Of a DNA stretch of 64,000 nucleotides, positions 16,370 to 31,548 are shown in pieces. Origin of the DNA: Planotetraspora mira (lineage in GTDB: Bacteria; Actinomycetota; Actinomycetes; Streptosporangiales; Streptosporangiaceae); assembly GCF_016863275.1 (NCBI RefSeq), contig NZ_BOOO01000005.1:1-64000 (forward strand), written 5' to 3'. Under the pieces are notes generated by a model. It made no database searches, was not told the origin of the DNA, and was given only the letters and a program-made list of their open reading frames with translations. Numbering within the stretch: the first letter of the stretch is position 1; each line of letters opens with the position of its first letter. A program made the translations under genes and the position numbers.

Positions 16370-19051
16370 CTAGTTGGCCAATTGGACGGTGGCGATCTCC
16401 CATGCGCGCAGGGGCAGGCGGACGACGCCGGAGCCGGCCTCGATCGAATCGCCGGGGCGGCCACGGAGGTCGGCGTACCGGGCGCGGGTGAAGGCACCCT
16501 CGATGACCGCCTCCGTGTCCGTGTCCGACAGGGCCACGACGCGCAACTCCCGCCAGTCGTCCCTGGCGCGCAGCGAGGTCATCACGACGCCGTCGCCGGT
16601 GACCGCCAGCCCGGAGGCCGCCGGGGGCAGGTCGAGCGAGGTCGGACCCGTTCCGGGCACCGCGAGCAGGTCGTGGCGGAATGTCTCCGCCGCGGGCGGG
16701 ACGGCCGCCCAGGATCCGCCGTACGGCATGAGCGCCAGGCCGACCGAACGCAGCCCCCGCACCTGGGCGGCCGGGGTCGCGAGCTGCGGCCCGGCGGGTT
16801 CTGGCCGCATGGCGTGCAGGTTGCGCGACAGGTAGCCGACCGAGCGCAGCAGCGTGAGCGCCAGCTCGGTCCCGTCGTTCACCAGCTCGTACTCGGTGAC
16901 ATGCTCGAGCAGCGCCGCCACTCCCCCGGCGGCCACCCACGAGGAGGCGGGGAAGGTCGGCAACGGCTCCTCGCCGCACCCGCCCTCCGCGGTGAGGCCG
17001 CGGGTGACGACGGCGAACTGCCCCTCGGCGTGCGAGGCCGCCGCCGGTGCGGGCAGTGGCACATGCAGCCGGACCCGGTGGTCGGAACACCGGTTGTCGA
17101 ACTCGACGTGGAGCCTGACGTACGGCTCGCCTGCCCGGAGCTCGACCCGGGTGCCGACGACGATCTCCTCGGTGGCCTCGGTCCTCGACGCCGCGGGGAT
17201 CTCCGGGATGCCCTTTACGCCATCGCCCGCGGCGGGCCACCGGTAGGTGCGGACCACGTCGAACGCGGCCACCAGCGGCCCCGAGCCGACGACCGACACC
17301 TCGACCGACGAGGGCTCGGAGACGATCCGGTCGATGGCCGGAGGCGCGTAGTTGTAGGTGTCCCCCACGTCGCCGCCGTCGACGATGCGGCCCGCGCCTG
17401 TCAGCGTGGTGCCGTCCGCCCCGGTGAGGGTCAAGGTGCCGTCGTCCGCCACCTCCACGCGGAGCAGCCCGTTGTCCAGGACCCGGTCGCGGGCGCGTAC
17501 TCCGGCGAACGGGGCCGGCGCCCGGTGGGCGTCGCCGTGCGCCTCCGGCCGCACACTGGTGTGCCCCAGCGGCGGCGCGTCGACGAGTGCGGCCACGGTA
17601 CGGCGGGGCTCGGCGACGATGCGCACCCTGGTGACCCCGTCGAGCGCTTCGCGCACCTCGGCCACGTCGAACGCCGCCGAGGAGACCTTCGCCACGGTGA
17701 AGGTGAGCGTGTCGCCGGCCACCTCCCAGCCGACGATGTGCCGGCCGTACAGCTCGGTTCCGTGGATGAAGGTCAGCGCGGTGGCCGGGTCCATCTCGGC
17801 GTCGAGCAGAACTGTGGGCGCGTGCTCCAGTGTCTGGGCGGGGACCCGGGCGCCTGTCGAATCGACCAGCGGGTCAAGCCCGGCCACGTCCATCAGCACG
17901 ATGCCGCGCCGCCGGGTGGGCGTCGGGTTGACGACCAGCACGCCGTCCGCGGGCACCACGGCGGCCAGGCCGGCGGTGACCATGTCGCGGACGGCCTGAC
18001 CGAGGTGTTCGGCCTCGGCGATGCGAGCCGCCACCTGCTGGGCCGTGTCGTCGACGCCGCAGCCGGTCACCGAGTCATGGCCGCCGGCGTCCACCAGCCG
18101 CCACCATGCCATGTCGAGGAAGCGGCCCGGCCAGCGGTCGCCCCACAAGGTGGCCAGCGGTTCGGCGTAGCGCTCCACCATCCGCTCGGCGCGGCCCATG
18201 GCCTGTTTGACGTGCGCGCGGACCGAGATGACGCCGGGCAGGATGTTGGCGCGGGCGTGTGACCGCAACTCCCCGGACACCCGGGGCAGCCCGTCCACCT
18301 CCCCCGGATAGGCGCCGATATAACCGGACAACGTGTCCATGCGGGCGCCGATGCCTGCCACCATCTGCGGCAGGCCGCGCACCGGCGCGGAATGGTCGGC
18401 GCCGTACATCGCCAGCAGCGCGCCCTCGGAATCGTGCCACTCCCGCATCCGCGCGGTGAAGTCCGCGGCGCGCTCGGCCAGGTGCGCGGGGTCCTCGAAC
18501 AGGTGGGCGCCGTTGCCGTATCCCCCGAGGGGCAGGTACTGGGTCCGCAACGCCGTTCCGTCGGGGGCGACCCAGGCGAACGCGTCCGTCACCACGGACG
18601 ACGGCACCCCCCGGTAGACGCACGCGTGCAGCAGGCCCGCCCGCTTGAGGATCTGCGGCATCTGCGCGATGTGCCCGAACATGTCCGGCAGGTAGCCCAC
18701 CGGCATGGCGCCGCCGAGTTCGTCGGCCCGGCCCATGCCGAGCTCCAGGTTGCGGATGACGTTCTCACCCGAGCAGAGGAACTCGTCGAGCAGGATCTGC
18801 CACGGCCCCGCCGCGAGCCGCCCGGACTCGACCAGCGCGGCGACGCGGTCCCGGTTCTCCGGCCGCACCTCCAGGTAGTCGTCGACGCAGGCGAACTGTC
18901 CGTCGAGGGTGAAGTGGTAGCCGGGCTCGCGCTCCATCGTGTCGAGCACCTCGTCGAGCAGCGCCACCAGCCTCAGGCGGAAGCGCTGGAACGGCTCGTA
19001 CCACTCGCGGTCCCAATGGGTGTGCGGGACCACGACGATCTCGGCGGTCAT
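16370..19051 (-). CDS. Alpha-mannosidase, glycoside hydrolase family 38 (copy 1)
   Basis: An 893-residue GH38 enzyme that removes alpha-linked mannose. The N-terminal zinc motif is PHTHWDREWYEPFQ (H12 and D14) and the nucleophile is very probably D123 in GYLPDMFGHIAQMP; SVTGCGVDDT supplies the later His/Asp region. C-terminal beta domains follow. No signal peptide, so it acts in the cytoplasm on imported oligosaccharides. The start at 19051 begins exactly with the conserved first strand. It is last in an operon of binding protein, two permeases, ATPase and PHP hydrolase, 55 bp after the PHP gene. A paralogue lies at 27.9-30.6 kb. The exact linkage (alpha-1,2/1,3/1,6) cannot be told. Confidence 0.93.
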   Translation of the reverse strand: MTAEIVVVPHTHWDREWYEPFQRFRLRLVALLDEVLDTMEREPGYHFTLDGQFACVDDYLEVRPENRDRVAALVESGRLAAGPWQILLDEFLCSGENVIRNLELGMGRADELGGAMPVGYLPDMFGHIAQMPQILKRAGLLHACVYRGVPSSVVTDAFAWVAPDGTALRTQYLPLGGYGNGAHLFEDPAHLAERAADFTARMREWHDSEGALLAMYGADHSAPVRGLPQMVAGIGARMDTLSGYIGAYPGEVDGLPRVSGELRSHARANILPGVISVRAHVKQAMGRAERMVERYAEPLATLWGDRWPGRFLDMAWWRLVDAGGHDSVTGCGVDDTAQQVAARIAEAEHLGQAVRDMVTAGLAAVVPADGVLVVNPTPTRRRGIVLMDVAGLDPLVDSTGARVPAQTLEHAPTVLLDAEMDPATALTFIHGTELYGRHIVGWEVAGDTLTFTVAKVSSAAFDVAEVREALDGVTRVRIVAEPRRTVAALVDAPPLGHTSVRPEAHGDAHRAPAPFAGVRARDRVLDNGLLRVEVADDGTLTLTGADGTTLTGAGRIVDGGDVGDTYNYAPPAIDRIVSEPSSVEVSVVGSGPLVAAFDVVRTYRWPAAGDGVKGIPEIPAASRTEATEEIVVGTRVELRAGEPYVRLHVEFDNRCSDHRVRLHVPLPAPAAASHAEGQFAVVTRGLTAEGGCGEEPLPTFPASSWVAAGGVAALLEHVTEYELVNDGTELALTLLRSVGYLSRNLHAMRPEPAGPQLATPAAQVRGLRSVGLALMPYGGSWAAVPPAAETFRHDLLAVPGTGPTSLDLPPAASGLAVTGDGVVMTSLRARDDWRELRVVALSDTDTEAVIEGAFTRARYADLRGRPGDSIEAGSGVVRLPLRAWEIATVQLAN

Positions 19052-19106
19052 GCGGCCTCCCAGCCGATCGGGTCCAGGCCCTTGGCGCGCATCAGGCCGG
19101 CGCGTG

Positions 19107-20300
19107 TCACCCGCATATGGCCATGACCTCGTTCTCATACGTTTCCAGCCGATGCCGCCCCTCACCCGCCGGGACGAGCACCCGCTCACCGCGGATCACC
19201 TGCCGGTCGCCACCGGGACGGACCAGGATCAGCCCGTCGGCATCGAGCGCCAGCAGTTCGTCGCCGAGCCTGACGAGCAGCGGCTCGCCGGGGCCCGCCG
19301 AGATCGCGGTGCGTCCGGCGGCCAGCGCCTCGAAGATCGAGCCGGTGTCCTCGGCCAGCACCCACGTGGTGGGCTGACCGGGAAGCCCGTCCTCGCCGAC
19401 CTTGTGGAAGTCGCTGGCGCCGATCGCCACCAGGTCGGGGCGCCAGGCGTCGGCCCAGGCCAGGGGCGCGCCCCAGCGCCGGTCCCACCAGCCGGAATGC
19501 CACACCTCGGCGATGCGCGGCCGCTCGGTCACCGGCTGGAGCCAGGCGCAGTCGCCCCCGAGTGGGTGATTGATCGAGATGAGGCCGCCCTCGCGGGCCG
19601 CGTGCCGCATCCAGGAGTCGACCGGCTCCCGGAAGTCGACCCAGCCCACGTCGCCGAACACGTTGGCGTGGCCGCGGTCGGTGGTGACCTCCTGGCCGGG
19701 CAGCAGCGTGATGCCCCGGTCCTTGCCGACACCGGCCAGATACGGGTGGTGGCTGGTGGTGTTGTGGTCGGTGACCGTGAGGAAGTCGAGCCCCCGGGAG
19801 GCGGCCAGCTCGGCCAGCGCGGGGATGGTCAGCGAGCCGTCGCTGTGCAGGGTGTGGGCGTGGAAGTCCCCCGCGAACCAGCGCAGGCCGTCCACATCGG
19901 GGACGTCACGGCGCGCAGGACGCTCTCCGAGAGGCGGCTCCTCGGCGACCGGCTGCGCCGGAACGGCCGTCGCGGTGGTGATCTCCAGCGAGTAGTCGAG
20001 TCCCTGCGGCGGCACCCGGTGCAGCCGCAACCACACCTGCCAGGTGCCGTCCTCCAGCGAGCCCGGCAAATAGCCGGGCGTCGCCCACTCCTCGGTGATC
20101 GTGTACTCGTCGCGCGCCCCGCCGGACCAGCCGCGGAAGCCGTCCGGAGAGGCGCACCCGAGGTCGAGCACCCCGAGCGACCTGTCGAAGCGCAGCTTGA
20201 CGGTCACCGCCCGAGTCCCGGCGGGCACCTCGAACGGCACCTCGCGCAGGATCCGCTCCAGTCTGTCGTCGAGGCTCCAGTGCCCGCGGATCACGGTCAC
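19107..20300 (-). CDS. CehA/McbA-type PHP metallohydrolase
   Basis: A 397-residue protein. Residues 1-125 form a beta-sandwich-like region (VPAGTRAVTVKLRFDRS, GTWQVWLRLHRVP). The PHP domain follows: GDFHAHTLHSDGS (metal His pair), LDFLTVTDHNTTSHH, LLPGQEVTT, ISINHPLGGDC and ASDFHKVG, together giving the metal site expected for phosphoesterases or amidohydrolases of this fold. No signal peptide. The GTG start overlaps the ATPase stop (GTGA), so the gene is part of the sugar operon; it may cleave a phosphodiester or ester substituent from the imported glycan, an inference from context. Confidence 0.85.
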   Translation of the reverse strand: MTVIRGHWSLDDRLERILREVPFEVPAGTRAVTVKLRFDRSLGVLDLGCASPDGFRGWSGGARDEYTITEEWATPGYLPGSLEDGTWQVWLRLHRVPPQGLDYSLEITTATAVPAQPVAEEPPLGERPARRDVPDVDGLRWFAGDFHAHTLHSDGSLTIPALAELAASRGLDFLTVTDHNTTSHHPYLAGVGKDRGITLLPGQEVTTDRGHANVFGDVGWVDFREPVDSWMRHAAREGGLISINHPLGGDCAWLQPVTERPRIAEVWHSGWWDRRWGAPLAWADAWRPDLVAIGASDFHKVGEDGLPGQPTTWVLAEDTGSIFEALAAGRTAISAGPGEPLLVRLGDELLALDADGLILVRPGGDRQVIRGERVLVPAGEGRHRLETYENEVMAICG

Positions 20301-21367
20301 GCCGACACCAGCTCGCCGTCGCGGTAGATCAGGGCCCGGTCACGCCGTGGCAGCGCGTAACCCTCGTCGCCGATCGCCGGCTCGTGACCCTCAGGCACGA
20401 CGGCCTGGACGAGCACCCCGTTGACGTCCAGAGTCACCAGATAGGACGCCCCCAGGTTCTCCACGATCGACACGTTTCCGCCCAGCGAGCCGTCCACGGG
20501 CTCGGCCGAGTAGACGTTGTACTCGGGACGCACGCCGTAAACGATCTTCTCTCCGTCGTGCAGCAGGCCCTCGGCCGACTGCGGGACCGCCAGCTTGCAG
20601 CCCGTCACCTCCAGGGTGTCGGCACGGACGACCCCGTCGAGCAGGTTCATCGGAGTCGAGCCGATGAACCCGGCGACGAAGGTGTTCGCGGGACGCTGGA
20701 ACACCTCGGCGGGGGTGCCGATCTGGCGGATGTGCCCGGACTCCATGACGGCCATCCGGTCGGCCATGGCCAGGGCCTCGGCCTGGTCGTGGGTGACGAA
20801 GACGGTGGTCACGCCGAGTTCGTGCTGGAGCTTCTTGAGGAACGTGCGCGCCTCGAGGCGCAGCCTGGCGTCCAGGTTGGACAGCGGCTCGTCGAACAGG
20901 AACGCCTGTGCCTGTGTCGCCATGACGCGGGCCAGCGCGACGCGCTGCTGCTGACCGCCGGACAGCTGGCCGGGGCGCCGGTCCATGAGTTGCTCCAGGC
21001 CGAGCCTGGCGCCGACCTCGGCGGCCTTCTGCTGGCGGGCCGCCCTGCCGACCTTCTTGATGCGCAGCGGATAGGCGATGTTGTCCGTGACGTTCATGTG
21101 CGGGAACAGCGCATAGTCCTGGAAGACCATGGCGATGTCCCTGGCGCCCGGCTGGAGACCGGTTACGTCGCGGTCGCCGATGACGACGGCCCCTCCCGTG
21201 GCGGTCTCGAGACCGGCGATCGTGCGCAGCAACGTGGTCTTGCCGCATCCGGACGGGCCGAGCAGGGCGAAGAACTCGCCGTCGGGGATGGCCAGGTCCA
21301 GCGAGTCGAGCGCCTTCACTCCCCCGGGATAGACCTTGGTCAGGCCCCGCAGTTCGATTGCGGACAT
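20297..21367 (-). CDS. ABC sugar transporter ATPase (MsmK/UgpC type)
   Basis: A 356-residue ATPase that powers sugar import. Walker A is GPSGCGKT (37-44), the signature LSGGQQQRVALARV, Walker B FLFDEPLSNLD, H-loop VFVTHDQAEA, and a C-terminal OB-fold regulatory region typical of MalK/MsmK/UgpC. The start at 21367 overlaps the permease stop by ATGA; upstream extension has no family similarity. It is the only sugar ATPase in the two linked import operons, so it may also serve the second permease pair at 30.7-32.5 kb, which lacks one. Confidence 0.93.
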   Translation of the reverse strand: MSAIELRGLTKVYPGGVKALDSLDLAIPDGEFFALLGPSGCGKTTLLRTIAGLETATGGAVVIGDRDVTGLQPGARDIAMVFQDYALFPHMNVTDNIAYPLRIKKVGRAARQQKAAEVGARLGLEQLMDRRPGQLSGGQQQRVALARVMATQAQAFLFDEPLSNLDARLRLEARTFLKKLQHELGVTTVFVTHDQAEALAMADRMAVMESGHIRQIGTPAEVFQRPANTFVAGFIGSTPMNLLDGVVRADTLEVTGCKLAVPQSAEGLLHDGEKIVYGVRPEYNVYSAEPVDGSLGGNVSIVENLGASYLVTLDVNGVLVQAVVPEGHEPAIGDEGYALPRRDRALIYRDGELVSA

Positions 21368-22185
21368 CAGCGCTTGATCCCTCCGTGGAAGCGGAAGCCG
21401 TACTTCTTGCTTACGAACAGGTACATGAGCACCACAGGCACCGAGTAGAGCAGGCCGAATGTGGCCAGCAGCTTGATGTTGGCCTGACCGCCCTCGGTGT
21501 ACAGCGTGTACATGATGACCGCGGCAGGCTGCTTGTCCACGTCGCTGAGCAACAGATACGGCATCAGGAAGTTGCCCCACACGTTGGCCACGGCCCAGAC
21601 GGCGATGGTGGCCAGGCCCGGCCGTACGAGGGGGACGACGACGTGACGGACGATCTGCAGCGGCGAGGCCCCGAAGACGCGGGCCGACTCCTCGTAGGAC
21701 TTCGGCGTCGAGTCCATGAAGTCCTTCATCATGAAGATGGCCGCCGGCAGCAGGCCGCCGGTCATGATGAGGATCAGCCCGAGTTGCGAGTCGATCAGAT
21801 GGAGCTCGACCGCCAACTGGAACAGCGGCACCATGGCGGCCGTTCCCGTGATGATCGACGAGAGCAGCAGCAGCGTGTAGAGCAGCGCGTCACGGCCCGG
21901 CAGGTGGACCCGGCTGAGCGCGTACGCGGCCAGGGCCGCGAACACGACCACGAGTACGGCGGTGCCCGCGGCCAGCAGGACCGAGTTCCACAGCGAGCCG
22001 AGGGCGTAAGGGTTGTCGAGAATCGCCCGGAAGTTCTCGGACGTGAAGTCGGGCAACCGCACCTTGTACGTCGGGTCCGACGTGAATGGCGCGGATGCCA
22101 GCCACAGCAGCGGAACGGTGAAGAAGGCCAGCAGCACGGCGATCAGTACGTAGAAGCCGATCCGGTGCAGCACGAACCGTGTCAT
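21367..22185 (-). CDS. ABC sugar transporter permease (MalG-like)
   Basis: A 272-residue inner-membrane protein with six predicted hydrophobic segments, beginning FVLHRIGFYVLIAVLLAFF. The cytoplasmic EAA loop that docks the ATPase reads EESARVFGASPLQIVRHVVV. It forms the channel with the neighbouring MalF-like permease, which it overlaps by 4 bp, and feeds the alpha-mannosidase pathway. Confidence 0.92.
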   Translation of the reverse strand: MTRFVLHRIGFYVLIAVLLAFFTVPLLWLASAPFTSDPTYKVRLPDFTSENFRAILDNPYALGSLWNSVLLAAGTAVLVVVFAALAAYALSRVHLPGRDALLYTLLLLSSIITGTAAMVPLFQLAVELHLIDSQLGLILIMTGGLLPAAIFMMKDFMDSTPKSYEESARVFGASPLQIVRHVVVPLVRPGLATIAVWAVANVWGNFLMPYLLLSDVDKQPAAVIMYTLYTEGGQANIKLLATFGLLYSVPVVLMYLFVSKKYGFRFHGGIKR

Positions 22186-23108
22186 TTCTTACTCCGCAAC
22201 AGCCGCAGGTAGAACACCGCCACGACCAGATTGATCAGCAGGATGACGGTGGAGACGGCGGCGCCGTAGCCCAGCTCGCCGCCTTGCAGCGCCACCTGGT
22301 AGACGTGGACGGCCAGCACCTCGGTCTTGCCGTCGGGCCCGCCGGCGGTGAGCAGGAACGGTGTGAAGTCGTTGAACGTCCACAGGCTGATCAGCAGCAG
22401 GTTGGTCAGCACGTGTCCCCTGATGTGCGGGAACACCACGTCACGGAGCTGCTGCCAGCCGGAGGCCCCGGCCAGCCGGGCGCTTTCCAGATGGGAGGGC
22501 GGCACGTTGCCGAGCGCCGCGCCGTACAACATCATCGAGAAGGCGGCACCGCGCCAGATGTTGAAGATGATGATCGACAACATCGGGTGGTCGAGCAGCG
22601 GCGCGAAGTCCTGCGAGTGGAGCAGCGTGTTGAGGGTGCCGTCGTCACGGTCGAGCAGAGCCACCCACAGAAACGAGACGACGGCGCTGGGCAGGATCCA
22701 CGCGAGGATGACCAGCCCCTCGACGATCCGCTTGAGCGGGCCGGTGCGGTCACGCATGATCCAGGCGAGCAGGAAGCCGAGCACGACCTGCCCGATGACG
22801 GCCGAGCCGAGCACGAACTCGAACGTCAGCCAGGTCGAATTCCAGAACTCCGGGTCCGTCAGAGCCTTGACGAAGTTGTCGAACCCGACCAACTGGGGCG
22901 CGGCGGCGGCCGCGCCGGTGAGGCGGTAGTTCGACAGGCCGAGGTAGAGCACCCAGAGCGCGGGGAACACGAGGAAGAGCGAGATGAGCGCCAGAGCCGG
23001 CGCGACGAACGCGCCCGCCCTCAGCCTGCCCAGGCCCGCCGCGTCCGCGCTGTAGCGGCGGGCCTTCGCGTCGTCGAGGACCTCAGGAGGCAACGTTGCC
23101 TGCGCCAC
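22182..23108 (-). CDS. ABC sugar transporter permease (MalF-like)
   Basis: A 308-residue membrane protein with about six hydrophobic segments (LRAGAFVAPALALISLFLVFP, VLGSAVIGQVVLGFLLAWI). The EAA loop is ESARLAGASGWQQLRDVVFP. It partners the MalG-like permease. Its start lies 26 bp inside the end of the binding-protein gene, so the two are translationally coupled; a slightly later start is possible. Confidence 0.9.
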   Translation of the reverse strand: MAQATLPPEVLDDAKARRYSADAAGLGRLRAGAFVAPALALISLFLVFPALWVLYLGLSNYRLTGAAAAAPQLVGFDNFVKALTDPEFWNSTWLTFEFVLGSAVIGQVVLGFLLAWIMRDRTGPLKRIVEGLVILAWILPSAVVSFLWVALLDRDDGTLNTLLHSQDFAPLLDHPMLSIIIFNIWRGAAFSMMLYGAALGNVPPSHLESARLAGASGWQQLRDVVFPHIRGHVLTNLLLISLWTFNDFTPFLLTAGGPDGKTEVLAVHVYQVALQGGELGYGAAVSTVILLINLVVAVFYLRLLRSKK

Positions 23109-24477
23109 CGACGATTCCTTCGAGCTTCGCCTGGTAGTCGGCGGCGGCCTGGTCGGGCGTCTTGCCGCTGACCACTTCGGCGGTGGCCTCCTGGAGCGCC
23201 ACGGACACCTGCGTGTAGGCGGCGACCGGCGGCCGGAAGGCCGTGAGCGGCACCACCTTGTCGGAGATGTAGGTCAGGAGCGGCTCGCTCGAGAGGATCT
23301 CCTTGTTGACGTCGGTGCGCGGGGTGATGCGCACGTTGCCGTTCTTGGTCTCCTCCTTCAGCCCGTCGGGCGACAGCGTGAACGCCGCCAACTCGAACGC
23401 CTCCTTCGGGTGGGCGCTGTTCGGGTTGACCGCGCGCAGCGCGCCGCCCGACATGCTCACGAAGTCCTGGCCGTTGATGCCCTTGCCGGGCTCCTCGGCC
23501 GGGATGAGCGCGTAGCCGACGCTCTGGTCCCGGTCGGCCATCTTGGCCACGCCGGTCTCAGGGTTGAGCACGCCGCGCCAGAGGTAGTCGCTCTCCAGCA
23601 GGATGCCGATCTCGTTGCCGGCGAACTGCTGGAAGGACTTGTCGCGGCCCTTGGCCTCCTGCTGGAGCTTGGGGTCGCCGAGGCCGCTGCCGCCGTAGAT
23701 CTTCTGGTAGAAGCCGAGGGCGTCCTTGAGCGGCTGGGACGCGCCGGTCCACTTGCCGTCCTGCTGCAACTGGCCGCCCGCGCCCGCGAGGAGCGGGAGG
23801 ACGCCCTGCATGGTGGTGGCCTCGCCCATCGCGGTGCCGGCGTTGATCTGAATCGGCACCGGAACGCCGGCCGCCTTCAGCTTGTTGCCGGCGTCGAGGA
23901 TCTCCTGCCAACTCTTGGGCTGCCAGTCGGCCGGCAGTCCGGCCTTCTGGAAGAGGGTCTTGTTGAAGTAGAGGACCCGCCCGTCGGTGCCGACCGGCAG
24001 GGCGTACTTCTTGCCGTTGTAGGTGGCCAACCCCTGGACGGACTGAGGAATCTGCGCCCAGCCGTCCCAGTTGTCGGCGTCGGCGCCGACAACGTCGGAC
24101 AGCGGCTTGAGGTAGCCGGCCTCGGCGAACTCACCGGCCCAAATGCCGTCGAGGTCGAAGACGTCCGCGCCCTTGCCCGACTTGAGGTCGAGGGAGAGCT
24201 TGGTCTTGTACTGCTCGTCGTCGACACCGCTCGGGACGAACTTGACCGTGACGTTCTTTCCCTTGGCCTTCTCGGCGGCCTCGAACTTCGGAATCACCCA
24301 GTTGGTGATGTAGTCCGCCGCGGCCGCGTTCTTGCCACCCGAGATGGAGTTCTGAGCGATCGTGAGCTCGATCGTGTCCCCGCTGCCGCCATCGGACGAC
24401 TGACCGCAACCGGTGAGCCCCAACCCTGACGCGACGACGACCACGGCCGCGCCCATCAACCTATTCCGTAACCTCAT
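23083..24477 (-). CDS. Sugar ABC transporter substrate-binding lipoprotein
   Basis: A 464-residue family 1 solute-binding protein. The signal MRLRNRLMGAAVVVVASGL ends in a lipobox LTGC (C24), so it is anchored outside the membrane. The ligand domain shows GKGADVFDLDGIWAGEFAEAG and the conserved ALPVGTDGRVLYFNKTLFQKAGL segment. The ATG at 24477 has a perfect GGAGG at 6-base spacing, which decides the start over an upstream in-frame codon at 24522. It opens the downstream sugar operon; the ligand is probably a mannose-containing oligosaccharide, inferred from the GH38 gene. Confidence 0.92.
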   Translation of the reverse strand: MRLRNRLMGAAVVVVASGLGLTGCGQSSDGGSGDTIELTIAQNSISGGKNAAAADYITNWVIPKFEAAEKAKGKNVTVKFVPSGVDDEQYKTKLSLDLKSGKGADVFDLDGIWAGEFAEAGYLKPLSDVVGADADNWDGWAQIPQSVQGLATYNGKKYALPVGTDGRVLYFNKTLFQKAGLPADWQPKSWQEILDAGNKLKAAGVPVPIQINAGTAMGEATTMQGVLPLLAGAGGQLQQDGKWTGASQPLKDALGFYQKIYGGSGLGDPKLQQEAKGRDKSFQQFAGNEIGILLESDYLWRGVLNPETGVAKMADRDQSVGYALIPAEEPGKGINGQDFVSMSGGALRAVNPNSAHPKEAFELAAFTLSPDGLKEETKNGNVRITPRTDVNKEILSSEPLLTYISDKVVPLTAFRPPVAAYTQVSVALQEATAEVVSGKTPDQAAADYQAKLEGIVGGAGNVAS

Positions 24478-24525
24478 GTAACGCCTCCGACGCATCCCAT
24501 ATCCCAGGAGGAACTTTGCCAATAT

Positions 24526-24544
24526 GTCATGTCATATTCATGAC
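24526..24544. promoter_or_regulatory. Operator candidate upstream of sugar operon 1
   Basis: Inverted repeat GTCATG-TCATATT-CATGAC, 49-67 bp upstream of the binding-protein start, in an AT-rich stretch. It resembles a sugar-operon repressor site, but its regulator is unknown (the nearby ROK protein is one candidate). Confidence 0.45.
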
Positions 24545-24744
24545 GTGAAGACTTGTCATAATCGGTTGCACAGCTGAAACTCACATGCAACAGAGAAGAA
24601 ATCTTCCGCTCCTGACGGGCAGTCTTCTTAGAAGCGCCACCACCCACATTCGCCCAGCTCATAAGCCATTCATCAAACCTCCGGACCGCTGAATCACGCC
24701 GGTGACACGGTGCCCCGCCGGGTTACGAGTGCGTGACTCCGGCG

Positions 24745-24788
24745 GACATCGATGCCACCGATGTCACGGCGGCCGCGGCCGCCGTGAC
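24745..24788 (-). terminator. Nested hairpins after the beta-galactosidase gene
   Basis: A 26-bp perfect palindrome (24763-24788, arms of 13 bp beginning GTCACGGCGGCCG) overlaps a second stem GACATCG-N7-CGATGTC (24745-24765). They could be alternative structures; placed 108 bp after the GH2 stop they probably terminate that operon. Confidence 0.6.
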
Positions 24789-24896
24789 GGTTCCCTGCCG
24801 CGGTCGAGCGGACGCGGACGTCTCATCCGGGTGCCGCAGGACGGTGTCGTCCGGCCTCGCGATCGGGCGCCGGAATGGAGGGAGTGAACTGCGCGG

Positions 24897-30640
<5,744 letters not shown>

Positions 30641-30690
30641 GAGGAGAGAGGACCTTCTTTTGATGGGACGTGGGAGAGCGAACAGACGGG

Positions 30691-31548
30691 TTACTTGATC
30701 GAGCCGGACGCGAGCCCGGTGCGCCAGAACCGCTGCAGGAGGATGAACACGATGATCACGGGCACGATCGAGACCAGCGCGCCGGTGATCACAGATTCCT
30801 GAAGGAGCGAGACCCGGGCGGTCTGACCGTTCCACTCGTAGAGGCCGAGCGTGATCGGGAAGAGCGACTCCTTCTGCAGCATCACCATCGGCAGGAAGAA
30901 GTTGTTCCAGATGCCGACGAACTGGAACAGGAAGATCGTCACCAGCGAGGGCGTCAGCAGCTTGAGCGCCACCGAGAAGAACGTGCGGAACTCGCCGGCG
31001 CCGTCCAGGCGCGCCGACTCGAGGATCTCCTCGGGGACGGCGGCGGCGGTGAAGATGCGGGCGAGGTAGACGCCGAACGGGCTGACGATGCTGGGCAGGA
31101 ACACCGCGAGGTAGGTGTTGACGATCCCGGTGGCCGAGAACAGAAGGAACAGCGGGAGCGCGAGCGCGGTGGTGGGAACCAGGACGCCGCCGAGGATGAC
31201 GGAGAACAGGAACTCGCGGCCCCGGAACTTGAACTTGGCCAGCGCGTAGCCGCACAGCGCGGAGATCAGGGTTCCCACGGCCGCGCCCAGCACCGCGTAG
31301 ATCACGCTGTTCAGGGCCCACCGGCCGAAGATGCCGTCGCTGCGGCTGAACAGGGTGCCCAGATTCTTGAACAGGTCGAAGTGCGAGAACGCCAGCCCGA
31401 AGGTGGAGGCGAGGTCGCCCTGCGGTTTCGTCGCCGCGACGATCAGGAAGTAGATCGGCAGCAGGAAGTAGATCGCCAGGAGGAACATCAGAGCCATGAC
31501 GGCCGTACGGCTGACGCGGCTTTCGCGCATCGCGGTCTGGTTGCTCAC
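30691..31548 (-). CDS. ABC sugar transporter permease (MalG-like), second system
   Basis: A 285-residue membrane protein with six hydrophobic segments (VMALMFLLAIYFLLPIYFLI; FLFSVILGGVLVPTTALALP). The EAA loop reads ILESARLDGAGEFRTFFSVA. The GTG start overlaps the preceding permease stop (GTGA). It works with the MalF-like partner and the binding protein upstream; no ATPase gene follows, unlike the other operon. Confidence 0.92.
   Translation of the reverse strand: MSNQTAMRESRVSRTAVMALMFLLAIYFLLPIYFLIVAATKPQGDLASTFGLAFSHFDLFKNLGTLFSRSDGIFGRWALNSVIYAVLGAAVGTLISALCGYALAKFKFRGREFLFSVILGGVLVPTTALALPLFLLFSATGIVNTYLAVFLPSIVSPFGVYLARIFTAAAVPEEILESARLDGAGEFRTFFSVALKLLTPSLVTIFLFQFVGIWNNFFLPMVMLQKESLFPITLGLYEWNGQTARVSLLQESVITGALVSIVPVIIVFILLQRFWRTGLASGSIK

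Larger units (their letters stand above)
24478..24896. other. 419-bp intergenic region between the two sugar operons
   Basis: No credible gene is present. The left part (24478-24660), which is AT-richer than its surroundings, carries the ribosome-binding site, promoter region and an operator-like dyad for the binding-protein gene. The right part (24745-24788) holds nested hairpins that probably end the upstream GH38-GH2 operon. Confidence 0.7.
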
